Below are positions 16,554-25,163 of a stretch of DNA of 64,000 bases, one piece after another. The number at the start of each line of letters is the position of its first letter. Position 1 is the first letter of the stretch. Where the stretch lies: contig JAQUAG010000002.1 of assembly GCA_028687375.1 (NCBI GenBank), positions 1 through 64,000 on the forward strand, read 5' to 3'. The DNA comes from Arcobacteraceae bacterium. Its GTDB lineage: Bacteria; Campylobacterota; Campylobacteria; Campylobacterales; Arcobacteraceae. The notes below the pieces were generated by a model. The model searched no databases. It was not told where the DNA came from and saw nothing but the letters and a program-made list of their open reading frames with translations. The translations under genes were made by a program, and so were the position numbers.

Positions 16554-16932
16554 TTATTTAGTAGATACTGATGTTCTTATTTGGTATCTAAGAGGCAATG
16601 ACAATGCTTATAAGCTCATTCATTCTCTAGGAGATTTTTGTATCTCTTCTATAACATATATGGAGCTAGTACAAGGGATGAGAAATAAAGATGAACTACG
16701 AGCTTTACAAAAGACACTTAAACAGTGGAATGTCAAAACTATATTTGTAAGTGAAGAGATTTCAGCTAAAGCACTTTTTTATGTGGAAGAATATTTCTTA
16801 AGTCACTCTATGGAGTTAGCCGATAGTTTAATAGCTTCAACAGCTACACAATACGGTATGAAACTTATCACTGCAAATGATAAGCACTATCGGACAGTAA
16901 AAGAGTTGGATTTAAAGGTTTTTAGACCGTAA
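16543..16932 (+). CDS. PIN-domain toxin, VapC type
   Basis: A protein of 129 residues that is one PIN domain. The acidic active site is visible: LVDTDVLIWYLRG at the N-terminus, ISSITYMELVQG for the Glu, ELADSLIASTA and LITANDKHYR for the later Asp residues. The only fitting start is TTG at 16543, inside the antitoxin end, after a purine-rich GAGGAAG. VapC toxins are RNases that cut tRNA or rRNA when the antitoxin is lost. With its antitoxin it should help maintain the element. Confidence 0.88.
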   Translation: MVYDYLVDTDVLIWYLRGNDNAYKLIHSLGDFCISSITYMELVQGMRNKDELRALQKTLKQWNVKTIFVSEEISAKALFYVEEYFLSHSMELADSLIASTATQYGMKLITANDKHYRTVKELDLKVFRP

Positions 16933-17150
16933 TTTCTCTTTTCATTTCTTTTGAGTTTAATCTATCGATGATGCGATTACGAGGTTTAATCGGCTCAGAT
17001 AGTGATACGATTAGCGTTTCTTACAAAGAAAAGTACACTACTTAAACAATAATCCTTTTTATCATATGTTGTTGATATATAAATTATATGTATTGTATTA
17101 CATATAATATTTTGATATAATCGGATTATAAAACAATTAAAGGCTACAGT

Positions 17151-18392
17151 ATGTTAGAAGAACTTTTTATAAAGAGTAGAGATTTTATCAATATCAATAA
17201 CCAAGAGTACAAAAGGTACTTTATTAAAACCAAACAACTAGAACATAGGTTATCTATTATCATTGGTTCAAGGGGTATCGGTAAAACAACTACAGTTGCA
17301 CAATATATCAATGCAAACTACAAAGAAAACGAAGCACTTTATGTCAATCTTGATGATATACAAATCTCTTCAAAATACACTATGACAGCTATAGCAGAGG
17401 AGTTTGTACTCAATGGTGGTAAGCTTCTGTGTTTTGATGAGATACACAAATATGAGAATTGGTCGGCTGAACTCAAAAACATCTATGATAGATTTGATAA
17501 ATTAAAAATGATAGCAACTGGTAGTTCTGCACTCCAAATAAACAAAGGGAGTCATGATTTAAGTAGAAGAGCTATTGTTTATAATATGGTAGGTATGAGC
17601 TTTAGAGAGTTTTTGGAGCTTCACTACGGTTATAAGTTTGATGCAATTTCATTAGAAGCCCTAGTAACAAATCATATAACAATAGCAACTACGATTAAAA
17701 ATACAATAGAGGAAAATGACCAAAAGATAATTCCACTCTTTAAAGAATATCTTAAACACGGTTACTATCCATATTTTTTATCTATGCCAAATGAAGTGAT
17801 GTTTTTACAAACCTTACAACAAAACATCAATGTATCAATAGAGAGTGATTTACTCAATATCTATCCTAAGCTCAATGGTAATAGTGTAAAGAAAATCAAG
17901 CTATTACTATCAGTGATTATCAAAAGTGTACCGTTTGAGCCAAAAATAAGTGAACTCAAAATTGCAACTGATATAAAAGATGATAGAACCCTAAAAGATT
18001 ATTTAGCAAAACTCGACGATACTGGTCTTATTAAACTATTAATGCAAAATTCACTGAGCATGAAAGCATTTGATAAACCAGAAAAGATTTTTTTAGCTAA
18101 TCCAAATTTGATGTACACAAGAGAGCCAAATATTGGAAACTTAAGAGAAACATTTTTTGTAAATCAATTGGATAATTACTACAAGAATAAACAGTCACTT
18201 AGTGATGAGGGTATATATGCTAGTAATAGTGGTGATTTTTATTGCCAAGAAAAATATATATTTGAAGTTGGTGGTAAAGGAAAAGGATTTAGTCAAATCA
18301 AAGATATACCAAATTCTTATGTTGCGAGTGATGATTTGGAAGTTGGTATTGGAAATAAAATTGCTCTTTGGTTGTTTGGGTTTTTGTATTGA
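17151..18392 (+). CDS. AAA ATPase with DUF4143-type C-terminus
   Basis: A protein of 413 residues. Walker A is GSRGIGKTT at about residues 43-51, Walker B is LLCFDEIHK at about 91-99, and sensor 1 is MIATGSSALQI. A helical lid with SFREFLELHYGY follows, as in the AAA_14/DUF4143 family. The C-terminal part has the restriction-endonuclease-like fold typical of DUF4143, with EKYIFEVGGKGKG. The biological role of the family is not settled. It stands alone after the toxin-antitoxin pair. The start ATG at 17151 has only a weak ribosome binding site. Confidence 0.85.
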   Translation: MLEELFIKSRDFININNQEYKRYFIKTKQLEHRLSIIIGSRGIGKTTTVAQYINANYKENEALYVNLDDIQISSKYTMTAIAEEFVLNGGKLLCFDEIHKYENWSAELKNIYDRFDKLKMIATGSSALQINKGSHDLSRRAIVYNMVGMSFREFLELHYGYKFDAISLEALVTNHITIATTIKNTIEENDQKIIPLFKEYLKHGYYPYFLSMPNEVMFLQTLQQNINVSIESDLLNIYPKLNGNSVKKIKLLLSVIIKSVPFEPKISELKIATDIKDDRTLKDYLAKLDDTGLIKLLMQNSLSMKAFDKPEKIFLANPNLMYTREPNIGNLRETFFVNQLDNYYKNKQSLSDEGIYASNSGDFYCQEKYIFEVGGKGKGFSQIKDIPNSYVASDDLEVGIGNKIALWLFGFLY

Positions 18393-18748
18393 ACAAAAGT
18401 TAAAAGCCTAACTAAACAATTGGCTTTATCAATCACTTGTATACTTTAAATTTCAATACTTTTGAGGGATAGCTTGATGGCTTGTTCATTTTGTTTGCTC
18501 TTTCAATACAATTTGATATTGGAGTAGATATAATCCTGTTAATATTAAATTATAATGGATAAATTAAACAAATGATAAAAAAAGAGATTACGGATAACAA
18601 TATATGAAACAAAAAATCACATTACAAAATTTACACCTAAATGTTTTTGGATTATCTCTTTAGTTTTAGATTACATTTTTATTACACTTTTTTTAAATAT
18701 AATCATTTCTCGTTTTAGTAAACAGTGGAAAGTTACGGAGTAAGAGAT
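18393..18748. other. Gene-free stretch leading to the signalling block
   Basis: A short stem AAAGCC/GGCTTT at about 18410-18428 may end the ATPase gene weakly. The region close to 18700 holds a promoter with a 16-bp direct-repeat box (18671-18686) and TATAAT at 18698-18703. A 19-residue frame at 18604 has no recognisable ribosome binding site and is not called. Confidence 0.5.
18671..18703 (+). promoter_or_regulatory. Activator-type promoter with TTACA direct repeats
   Basis: The box TTACATTTTTATTACA (18671-18686) contains two TTACA copies 11 bases apart. TATAAT follows at 18698-18703, 11 bases after the box, with no proper -35. The same 16 bases occur at 26865-26880 upstream of the PAS-PAS kinase, with the same distance to a -10-like TACTAT. 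Tandem half-sites at 11-bp spacing that replace the -35 are how PhoB/OmpR-type regulators activate. The regulator at 24241 is the obvious candidate, by inference. Confidence 0.6.
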
Positions 18749-19714
18749 ATGTATGAAAGTATAAACAACCTTATAGAAAGTATAGCTTGTAATAAAGAGA
18801 AAAAAGAGGATTTTAAAAAAGTAATTGAGCTTTTTAGTAATCTAAGGTTTTGTTACAATGTTGATGAGATGGCACATGTGATTTGTAACTGGGTCAAAAA
18901 AACTTTTCAAGTAAAAAACATCTACTTTAATCTTTATAATATCTCTAAAAATAACAATTGTATTTTAGTTACCAAAGGGAAAAAGTTTACCCTTGAAGAA
19001 GAAAATAGTTTTTATTTTATTATAGACACTAAAACAGATTTTAATGCCCTAGTTGCATTTCAAGCAGATGATACCAAAACAGCAACAGATATTAGAAACA
19101 ATCAAGGTTTATTAGATAGTGTTTCTTTGCTAATCTCCCCTATGGTTGAAAATACTATTATGAAAAAGCTTTATATTGACTCCGCTTCAATTGATAGTGT
19201 AACAAATGTTTATACAAGGGAGTATCTCTTAGAACATCTCAATAGTATTTTAAAACTCAAAGAGGATCAGCAAAATTCTATCACTTTTTTAATGATTGGT
19301 ATTGATAGATTTAAAGCAGTTATTGATGAATTTAATCATGATATTGGGAATGTAGTATTAAAAGAATTAGCTAAAGTGATCCACACAAATATCACTAACA
19401 ATGATATCGTAGCAAGAGTTATAGGGGATGAGTTTTTAGTTGCTTTACTAAACTCGTCTGAAAAGAAAACATTAAAAGTAGTAAGAAATATTATTAGAAT
19501 TTTTGGACATACACACATAACAGTCAATAATAAATCGGGTCAAACTCTTACTAAGTCTATTTGTGTCGGTATCTCTTCATATCCAGATGATTCAAATGAT
19601 ATTAATCAAGTTATTAAAAATGCAGACACAGCTCTTTATATTGCAAAAGAGAAACAAAGAGGTTCTTATGAGATTTATAAACAAGTAGAAGAAAGCTCAA
19701 TAGATCTGTTTTAA
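18749..19714 (+). CDS. Degenerate GGDEF-domain protein with GAF-like N-terminus
   Basis: A protein of 321 residues. The ATG at 18749 is preceded by CGGAG; a GTG in the same frame at 18725 is less well placed. Residues about 15-150 look like a GAF-type sensor. The rest is a GGDEF domain in fold (DSVTNVYTREYLLEHL, NHDIGNVVLKELAKVI, CVGISSYPDD, NADTALYIAKEKQRG). The active site is altered: GGDEF reads IGDEF, and the usual metal-binding DxDxFK reads GIDRFK. No RxxD inhibitory site is seen before it. It is therefore probably a receptor or scaffold rather than a working cyclic-di-GMP synthase. Confidence 0.8.
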   Translation: MYESINNLIESIACNKEKKEDFKKVIELFSNLRFCYNVDEMAHVICNWVKKTFQVKNIYFNLYNISKNNNCILVTKGKKFTLEEENSFYFIIDTKTDFNALVAFQADDTKTATDIRNNQGLLDSVSLLISPMVENTIMKKLYIDSASIDSVTNVYTREYLLEHLNSILKLKEDQQNSITFLMIGIDRFKAVIDEFNHDIGNVVLKELAKVIHTNITNNDIVARVIGDEFLVALLNSSEKKTLKVVRNIIRIFGHTHITVNNKSGQTLTKSICVGISSYPDDSNDINQVIKNADTALYIAKEKQRGSYEIYKQVEESSIDLF

Positions 19715-19734
19715 ACTAAAAAAAGGATAAAAAA

Positions 19735-22281
19735 ATGAATAAAATAAAAAATATTGAATATTATATTGTTAGCTTGGTAGCATTGTTATTTGCACTAGTT
19801 CTTTATGGGGAATATAACTTAAAAATTGATATGTATCATAAAGAAAAAATAGAAGATTTAAATAGTGAATATAATACACAATTAAAATTTACTAAAGTGC
19901 TTTCAGAAACACTATTTGGAGATGTATTAGAAAATGAAACTGTATTAAAAATAATTGACGATGCTAATAGAGATATTCATAAAGATATAAATAGAGAAAA
20001 ACTCTATCAACTATTTAAAGAGAAGTATAAAAGGATGGAAGAGAGGGGGATACTCCAATTTCACTTTCATCTAAAAAATGGAGAGAGTTTTTTAAGATTT
20101 CATAAACCTTCTCAATACGGAGACAACTTATTATTTAGAAAAAGTATAACAAAAGTGATTAGAACACAAAAGTTTGTTTATGGTTTTGAAGCTGGAAGAT
20201 ACTTTGAAGGGTTTCGATATGTATACCCTCTTTTTTTAAAAAATAAGTATGTGGGAAGTGTTGAATCCTCAATGAAGGTGCAAACAGTTGTAGGATATAT
20301 GAAAGAAAACCTTGAAGCAGATTATTCAATTATTTTAAATAAAAATATGATGGATAAAGTGGTTGACAAAAACTATATAAGTAAAAGCTTTCAAATATCT
20401 CCACTTGATAAAAACTATTACCAATATATTCAAGATAAAAAGGAAACAGATACAGCCATATTAGAAAAGATAAAAATGCAAGCTTTACAATATTTGAAAA
20501 GAGAGCACTCATTTGTTCTAAGTGTAAAAGATAAAAATGGTGATAGAAATGTTTTTACATTTGTTGCAATTCAAGATATTGACAACAATGAAGCTGGCTA
20601 TATCTATTCTCAAAAGATAGATAATAGTGTAAATGAAATTGTTTTTTTACAAATAGTTAAGTTTATAATAGCATTTGGTATCCTTTTAATACTATGGTAC
20701 TACTATAAAGTTTTTAAAGCTAAGAACAATACAATTGAGCAGTTAAAGGAGACAATTGATAAAACTACATTGGTATCTAAAACCGATTTAAGTGGAAGAA
20801 TAACGTATGTAAATCAAGCTTTTTGCGATATTTCAGGGTATACAGAAAATGAGCTTCTAGGAAAAACTCATAATATTATACGGGATCCTAAAGTATCAAA
20901 AGAGGTATTTAAAGAGATGTGGGGGACTATTAAAAACAAAAAAGTATGGCATGGCACTATCTCAAATAGAAAAAAAGATGGCTCAATTTATATTGTTGAT
21001 GCAACGATTATTCCATTACTTAATACAAATAATAATATTCAAGAGTATATCGCTATTAGACATGATATAACTGAGCTTGAAAGCTATAAAGAGATATTAA
21101 AAGAGCAACTAGATGACAAAAGTAAAACTTTAGAAGAAAATATCTATTATACAAAGCAATATGAAGGTGCCATGGATGACTCAGTAGCTATTTTAAAAAC
21201 AGATCATCAAAATATTATAAATTATGTTAACAAACAGTTTTGTGAACTTAGTGGATATTCAGCTATAGAGCTTATTGGGACAAGCTGTAGAAATTTTCGT
21301 GACAAAAGTCATCATGAAGCAGGTGATTGCGATAGACTTATAGAGCAGATGTCAAATAAAGAGATAATATCTATGGTATTTAAAAATATTGCTAAAAATG
21401 GTGAGCCATTTTATATGAAAACAAAAATATTTCCAATCTTGAATATAAATGGTGAAGTTTGTGAGCACCTCCATCTAATGAATGATATTAGTGAAATTGT
21501 TAATTTTAATCAAGAATTAACAATAAAGATAAATGAAGCTGTTGAAGAGAATAGTAAAAAAGAGCAGCAAATATTTGAGCAGGCAAAAATAATCTCATTG
21601 GGTGATATGATAGGAAATATTGCACATCAATGGAGACAACCATTAAGTGCTATTACTTCAACTGCATCGGCAATAAAGCTCCATAATGAACTTGGGATTT
21701 TAGATAATACAGAAATTGATGATAAAATGGAGATGATACTAAACAAGGCTACTTATTTATCAAACACTATAGATACATTTAGAAATTTTATTAAAGAAGA
21801 TAAAGAGCTTAAAGTAGTACTTATACAAAATATTATACAAGACGCTTTGAAAATAGTAGAAGCTTCACTTTATAATTATCATATTGATATTATTAAAAAT
21901 ATTGATGATTTAAATCCTATAAAGGTAAGAATTTTTAAGGGTGAACTTGAACAAGTGATTATTAATATTATAAATAATGCTAAAGATATTTTAGTAGAAA
22001 AAAAGATTGATCAAAAATGGATAAAAATCGATCTATTTTTGAAAGAAGAGAATGTTGTAGTAGTTACCATTGAAGATAATGGTGGAGGTATTCCTGAGGA
22101 TATAGGACAAAAAATATTTGAACCATATTTTACAACAAAACATCAGTCTCAAGGTACAGGTTTAGGGCTTCATATGAGTAAAAAAATTGTTAATGATAGT
22201 TTAAAGGGTAATTTATATGTTAAAAATACCAATGATGGTGCTAAGTTTTTTATTGAGTTACCTTTCAATAAGGTAGATTAA
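19735..22281 (+). CDS. Cache-PAS-PAS membrane histidine kinase
   Basis: A protein of 848 residues with AAAGGAT upstream, 20 bases after the GGDEF gene. A membrane segment at about 8-26 and one at about 302-322 enclose a periplasmic Cache-type domain. It holds FHFHLKNGESFLRFHKPSQY, FEAGRYFEGFRYVYPLF and VGSVESSM, and resembles the sensor of the chemoreceptor at 28580. PAS 1 (about 345-455) has the GKTHNIIRDPKV / WHGTISNRKKDG pattern, and PAS 2 (about 470-590) has ECGxxx-like CRNFRDKSH. The H-box is [16 protein letters not shown], followed by HATPase (NIINNAKDI, EDNGGGIPED, TKHQSQGTGLGL). No regulator is fused. Confidence 0.88.
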   Translation: MNKIKNIEYYIVSLVALLFALVLYGEYNLKIDMYHKEKIEDLNSEYNTQLKFTKVLSETLFGDVLENETVLKIIDDANRDIHKDINREKLYQLFKEKYKRMEERGILQFHFHLKNGESFLRFHKPSQYGDNLLFRKSITKVIRTQKFVYGFEAGRYFEGFRYVYPLFLKNKYVGSVESSMKVQTVVGYMKENLEADYSIILNKNMMDKVVDKNYISKSFQISPLDKNYYQYIQDKKETDTAILEKIKMQALQYLKREHSFVLSVKDKNGDRNVFTFVAIQDIDNNEAGYIYSQKIDNSVNEIVFLQIVKFIIAFGILLILWYYYKVFKAKNNTIEQLKETIDKTTLVSKTDLSGRITYVNQAFCDISGYTENELLGKTHNIIRDPKVSKEVFKEMWGTIKNKKVWHGTISNRKKDGSIYIVDATIIPLLNTNNNIQEYIAIRHDITELESYKEILKEQLDDKSKTLEENIYYTKQYEGAMDDSVAILKTDHQNIINYVNKQFCELSGYSAIELIGTSCRNFRDKSHHEAGDCDRLIEQMSNKEIISMVFKNIAKNGEPFYMKTKIFPILNINGEVCEHLHLMNDISEIVNFNQELTIKINEAVEENSKKEQQIFEQAKIISLGDMIGNIAHQWRQPLSAITSTASAIKLHNELGILDNTEIDDKMEMILNKATYLSNTIDTFRNFIKEDKELKVVLIQNIIQDALKIVEASLYNYHIDIIKNIDDLNPIKVRIFKGELEQVIINIINNAKDILVEKKIDQKWIKIDLFLKEENVVVVTIEDNGGGIPEDIGQKIFEPYFTTKHQSQGTGLGLHMSKKIVNDSLKGNLYVKNTNDGAKFFIELPFNKVD

Positions 22282-22337
22282 AATATGAAAAAAACAATCA
22301 GATTAAAAACAAAAACAAATAAAAAAGAGGTAGTGAT

Positions 22338-24239
22338 GTGAGTCAAATAAAAATATTAGTTGTCGATGATTCTAAAACTTATAATAATATTTTATTTTCA
22401 ATGTTCCAAGATCTTGGTTATGATACATTGCAAGCATACTGCTTGGAAGATGCAAAAAATATTTTAATTTCACACAAAATTGAGTATGTTTTATTAGATT
22501 TGCATCTTCCTGATGGTGATGGTGTTTGTGTCGTTGAGGAGATAAAAAGTTATTGTCCAACTATTAAAATTATGGTAATTACAGGGGATGAGAATACTCA
22601 AATAAGAGATAAGATATTTGAAAAAGGGATTATTGATTATTTTCTTAAAAAATCACCTGTTTCTGTTGTAGTAAATTGTGCAGATCTACTTATAAAAACT
22701 ATAGAATCTCATAAAAACATAAATATTTTAACAATTGATGATTCAACTTTTATCCGTAAATTGTTAAAAAATGTTCTTCAAGCAAAAGGATACAATGTTT
22801 TTGGAGCAACCAATGCTTTGGATGGTGAGAAAATAATTGAACAAAATGATATCCATTTAGTCTTACTGGATCTTATTATGCCTGGATTAAATGGTGTCGA
22901 GTTTTTAATAAAACTTAAAAAAGGGAAATACTCTAATATTCCTGTGATTGTTATTTCAGGTGATGAATCTAGGGAAAACTATACAAGAGTTTTAAAACAA
23001 GGAGCCAATGATTTTATTAGAAAGCCGTTTATTATAGAGGAGGTTCTTTTAAAGTGTGATATACATATTGATTCATATCTATATAAGAAAAGCTTTTTTG
23101 AGCGAGCACAAGAGTTAAAAAGACAAAATAACTATTATAAAAACTTAATCGAAGCAAATCTTGATCCTTTGGTTACTATTTCAAAAGAGGGTAAAATAAC
23201 AGATGTAAATAATGCGACTATTGAGATAACGGGATATAGCAAAAATAACTTAGTAGGTTCAAATTTCTCCTCATATTTTACAGACTCAATAGAAGCAAAG
23301 AAAGCTTATGAGAAAGTTTTAAGTGAAGGGAAAGTTATAGATTACCCTTTGAGTTTGAAACATAAAGAGGGTAAAGAGTTTGATATGTTATATAATGCTT
23401 CAGTATATAAAGATGAAAATGAAGAAATAGCTGGTGTATTTGCATCTGCTAAAAATGTAACTGAACTCAATACTTTAAGAGAAAAAGATGAAGAAAGCAA
23501 AAGACTACAAAGTAATTTAACTCTTTTGAGTAATATAGCACATCATTGGAGACAACCTCTTAGTGTGATATCAGCTTCAGCTTCAGGGATGCAGTTTAAA
23601 CATGAAATGGGAATTTTAGATGATACACAATTGAAACAATTCTGCGATAATATAAACGATAATGCACAGAAATTATCTAAAACTATTAATGAATTTGCAA
23701 ACTATTTAAATAGTAGTAGTAAGAGTTATTCTCTATCTGATGATTCAAGACAAAAAGATAAAAAAGACTTTATAGAATTTGTTCATTCTACCCTTGAAAA
23801 CACCAATATCAAAATTGTATTGCACTTTAATGATGATAAAATAAAAAATTATCCTAATAAATTAGTAGATTGTTTTGAAAGTATATTGCTAAATGCAAAA
23901 GATGCCTTAATGGATCTTTTAGAAGATGAGAGATATTTGGTTATTACACAAAATTTTATAGATAACAATATTGTAGTAAGCTTCAAAGATAATGGAGGTG
24001 GAATACCACAAGAAAACCTATCAAAAGTTTTTGAACCATATTTCACAACTAAACATCAATCTTATGGTACAGGTCTTGGTCTTAGTTTGGTTTACAATTT
24101 AATTGTCAATACATTTAAAGGGACAGTAGAGATTAAAAATATCGATATTGAATATAATAAAAAACAATATAAAGGTACAGAAGTTACAATTGTATTGCCT
24201 TTTAAATTTTTTTTCGTAAGTAATTTAGATAAGGCTTAA
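22338..24239 (+). CDS. REC-REC-PAS hybrid histidine kinase
   Basis: A protein of 633 residues starting with GTG after AGAGG. The first receiver has DDSK, LLDLHLPDGDG, VITGDE and LKKSP; the second has IDDST, LLDLIMPGLNG, VISGDE and IRKPF. Both keep the phosphoacceptor Asp. A PAS domain (about 270-375) and a kinase core follow: the H-box reads LSNIAHHWRQPLSVIS, with DNGGGIPQEN and TKHQSYGTGLGL in the ATPase. It is soluble, so it could take phosphate from the membrane kinase upstream and relay or integrate it. An 18-residue frame (22285-22341) overlaps its start and may be a leader. Confidence 0.87.
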   Translation: MSQIKILVVDDSKTYNNILFSMFQDLGYDTLQAYCLEDAKNILISHKIEYVLLDLHLPDGDGVCVVEEIKSYCPTIKIMVITGDENTQIRDKIFEKGIIDYFLKKSPVSVVVNCADLLIKTIESHKNINILTIDDSTFIRKLLKNVLQAKGYNVFGATNALDGEKIIEQNDIHLVLLDLIMPGLNGVEFLIKLKKGKYSNIPVIVISGDESRENYTRVLKQGANDFIRKPFIIEEVLLKCDIHIDSYLYKKSFFERAQELKRQNNYYKNLIEANLDPLVTISKEGKITDVNNATIEITGYSKNNLVGSNFSSYFTDSIEAKKAYEKVLSEGKVIDYPLSLKHKEGKEFDMLYNASVYKDENEEIAGVFASAKNVTELNTLREKDEESKRLQSNLTLLSNIAHHWRQPLSVISASASGMQFKHEMGILDDTQLKQFCDNINDNAQKLSKTINEFANYLNSSSKSYSLSDDSRQKDKKDFIEFVHSTLENTNIKIVLHFNDDKIKNYPNKLVDCFESILLNAKDALMDLLEDERYLVITQNFIDNNIVVSFKDNGGGIPQENLSKVFEPYFTTKHQSYGTGLGLSLVYNLIVNTFKGTVEIKNIDIEYNKKQYKGTEVTIVLPFKFFFVSNLDKA

Positions 24240-24240
24240 A

Positions 24241-24945
24241 ATGATAAAAACAGATTTAAAACAGATGCTATCCTCACTAACTATTGTTTATATAGAGGAT
24301 GATGATAATATTAGAGAAAACTTTTGTGAGTTTTTTGAGCGGTTTCATGCAAATATATTTTGTACATCTAATGCTGAAGATGGATTAGAGTTATATAAAA
24401 CGAAAAAGCCTGATATTATGGTTGTAGATATAAATCTTCCAAATATGAGTGGTATAGAGTTGGTATCTCAACTTCGTCAAGAAGACAAATTAACAAGGTT
24501 TATAATCACTACGGCATATACAAATCCAGAATTTACTTTGCAAGCAATTGAACTAGATATCACTAGATATATTGTAAAACCAATAACAAGCAATACTCTT
24601 CTTCCCGCTTTAGAAAAATCGTTACAAGAGCTTCAAAAAACTACCGATATCTATACAGATATACATCTAGCGGAAGGTTTCGTATTTAATTTAAAAAAAG
24701 AGCAACTATTTTGCAATGGTGTTGCAATAAGCTTACGAAAAAAAGAGCTTTTACTTTTGAAGCTTTTGTTACAAAATAAAGATGCAGTAGTAAGTTATGA
24801 GATGATAGAAAGAAAGTTGTGGGATGAACTACATATGACAGATAATGCTATTCGAGGACAAGTGCGAAACCTAAGAAGAAAAACCCATCAAAATATTATA
24901 AAAAATATTAGTGGTATTGGGTATAAAATTAATTGTAAAGAGTAA
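24241..24945 (+). CDS. OmpR-type response regulator
   Basis: A protein of 234 residues, one base after the hybrid kinase stop. The receiver has IEDDDNIREN, VVDINLPNMSGIEL with the phosphoacceptor Asp, TTAYTN and VKPITS. The C-terminal winged helix (about 140-234) has LRKKELLLLKLLLQNKDAVVSYEMIE and the DNA-recognition segment NAIRGQVRNLRRKT, then ISGIGYKIN. It is the only DNA-binding regulator in the element's signalling block. So it is the best candidate for binding the TTACA direct-repeat boxes at 18671 and 26865. Confidence 0.9.
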   Translation: MIKTDLKQMLSSLTIVYIEDDDNIRENFCEFFERFHANIFCTSNAEDGLELYKTKKPDIMVVDINLPNMSGIELVSQLRQEDKLTRFIITTAYTNPEFTLQAIELDITRYIVKPITSNTLLPALEKSLQELQKTTDIYTDIHLAEGFVFNLKKEQLFCNGVAISLRKKELLLLKLLLQNKDAVVSYEMIERKLWDELHMTDNAIRGQVRNLRRKTHQNIIKNISGIGYKINCKE

Positions 24946-24948
24946 ACT

Positions 24949-25137
24949 ATGAAGATTTTAAAAGAGTTAAAAACAGATAAAAAGATGACAATAGATTCTC
25001 AGGCTTCTATAAAAGAAGCTATGGGTGTGATGTATAAAAATAAAAATGGTTGTGTTGTTTTAATTGAAAAAAATAAACCAAAAGGGATAATTACTGAGAG
25101 TGATATAGTTAATGGACTTAAAAAAATGTTTTATTAA
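24949..25137 (+). pseudogene. N-terminal part of a CBS-PAS kinase, cut by a frameshift
   Basis: A frame of 62 residues, starting 3 bases after the regulator. It encodes the first half of a CBS domain: MTIDSQASIKEAMGVMYKNK, then CVVLIEKNKPKGIITESDIV. It stops soon after an A7 run at 25120-25126 that lies in frame as AAA AAA A. A shift of minus one at this run joins it to the frame of the next entry as LKKNVLLTHDALKIAKMG, which restores a full CBS pair. It is not an independent protein by design. Whether the shift is programmed, phase-variable, a real mutation or an error cannot be decided here. Confidence 0.7.
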
Positions 25138-25163
25138 CACATGATGCTTTAAAAATAGCAAAG

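Noticed and set aside
17151-18392. Defence-system ATPase
   Set aside because: The protein is of the AAA_14/DUF4143 type and has no nuclease or effector partner gene next to it, so a defence role cannot be supported.
18604-18663. 19-residue frame before the GGDEF gene
   Set aside because: No ribosome binding site, no similarity, and it overlaps the promoter region.
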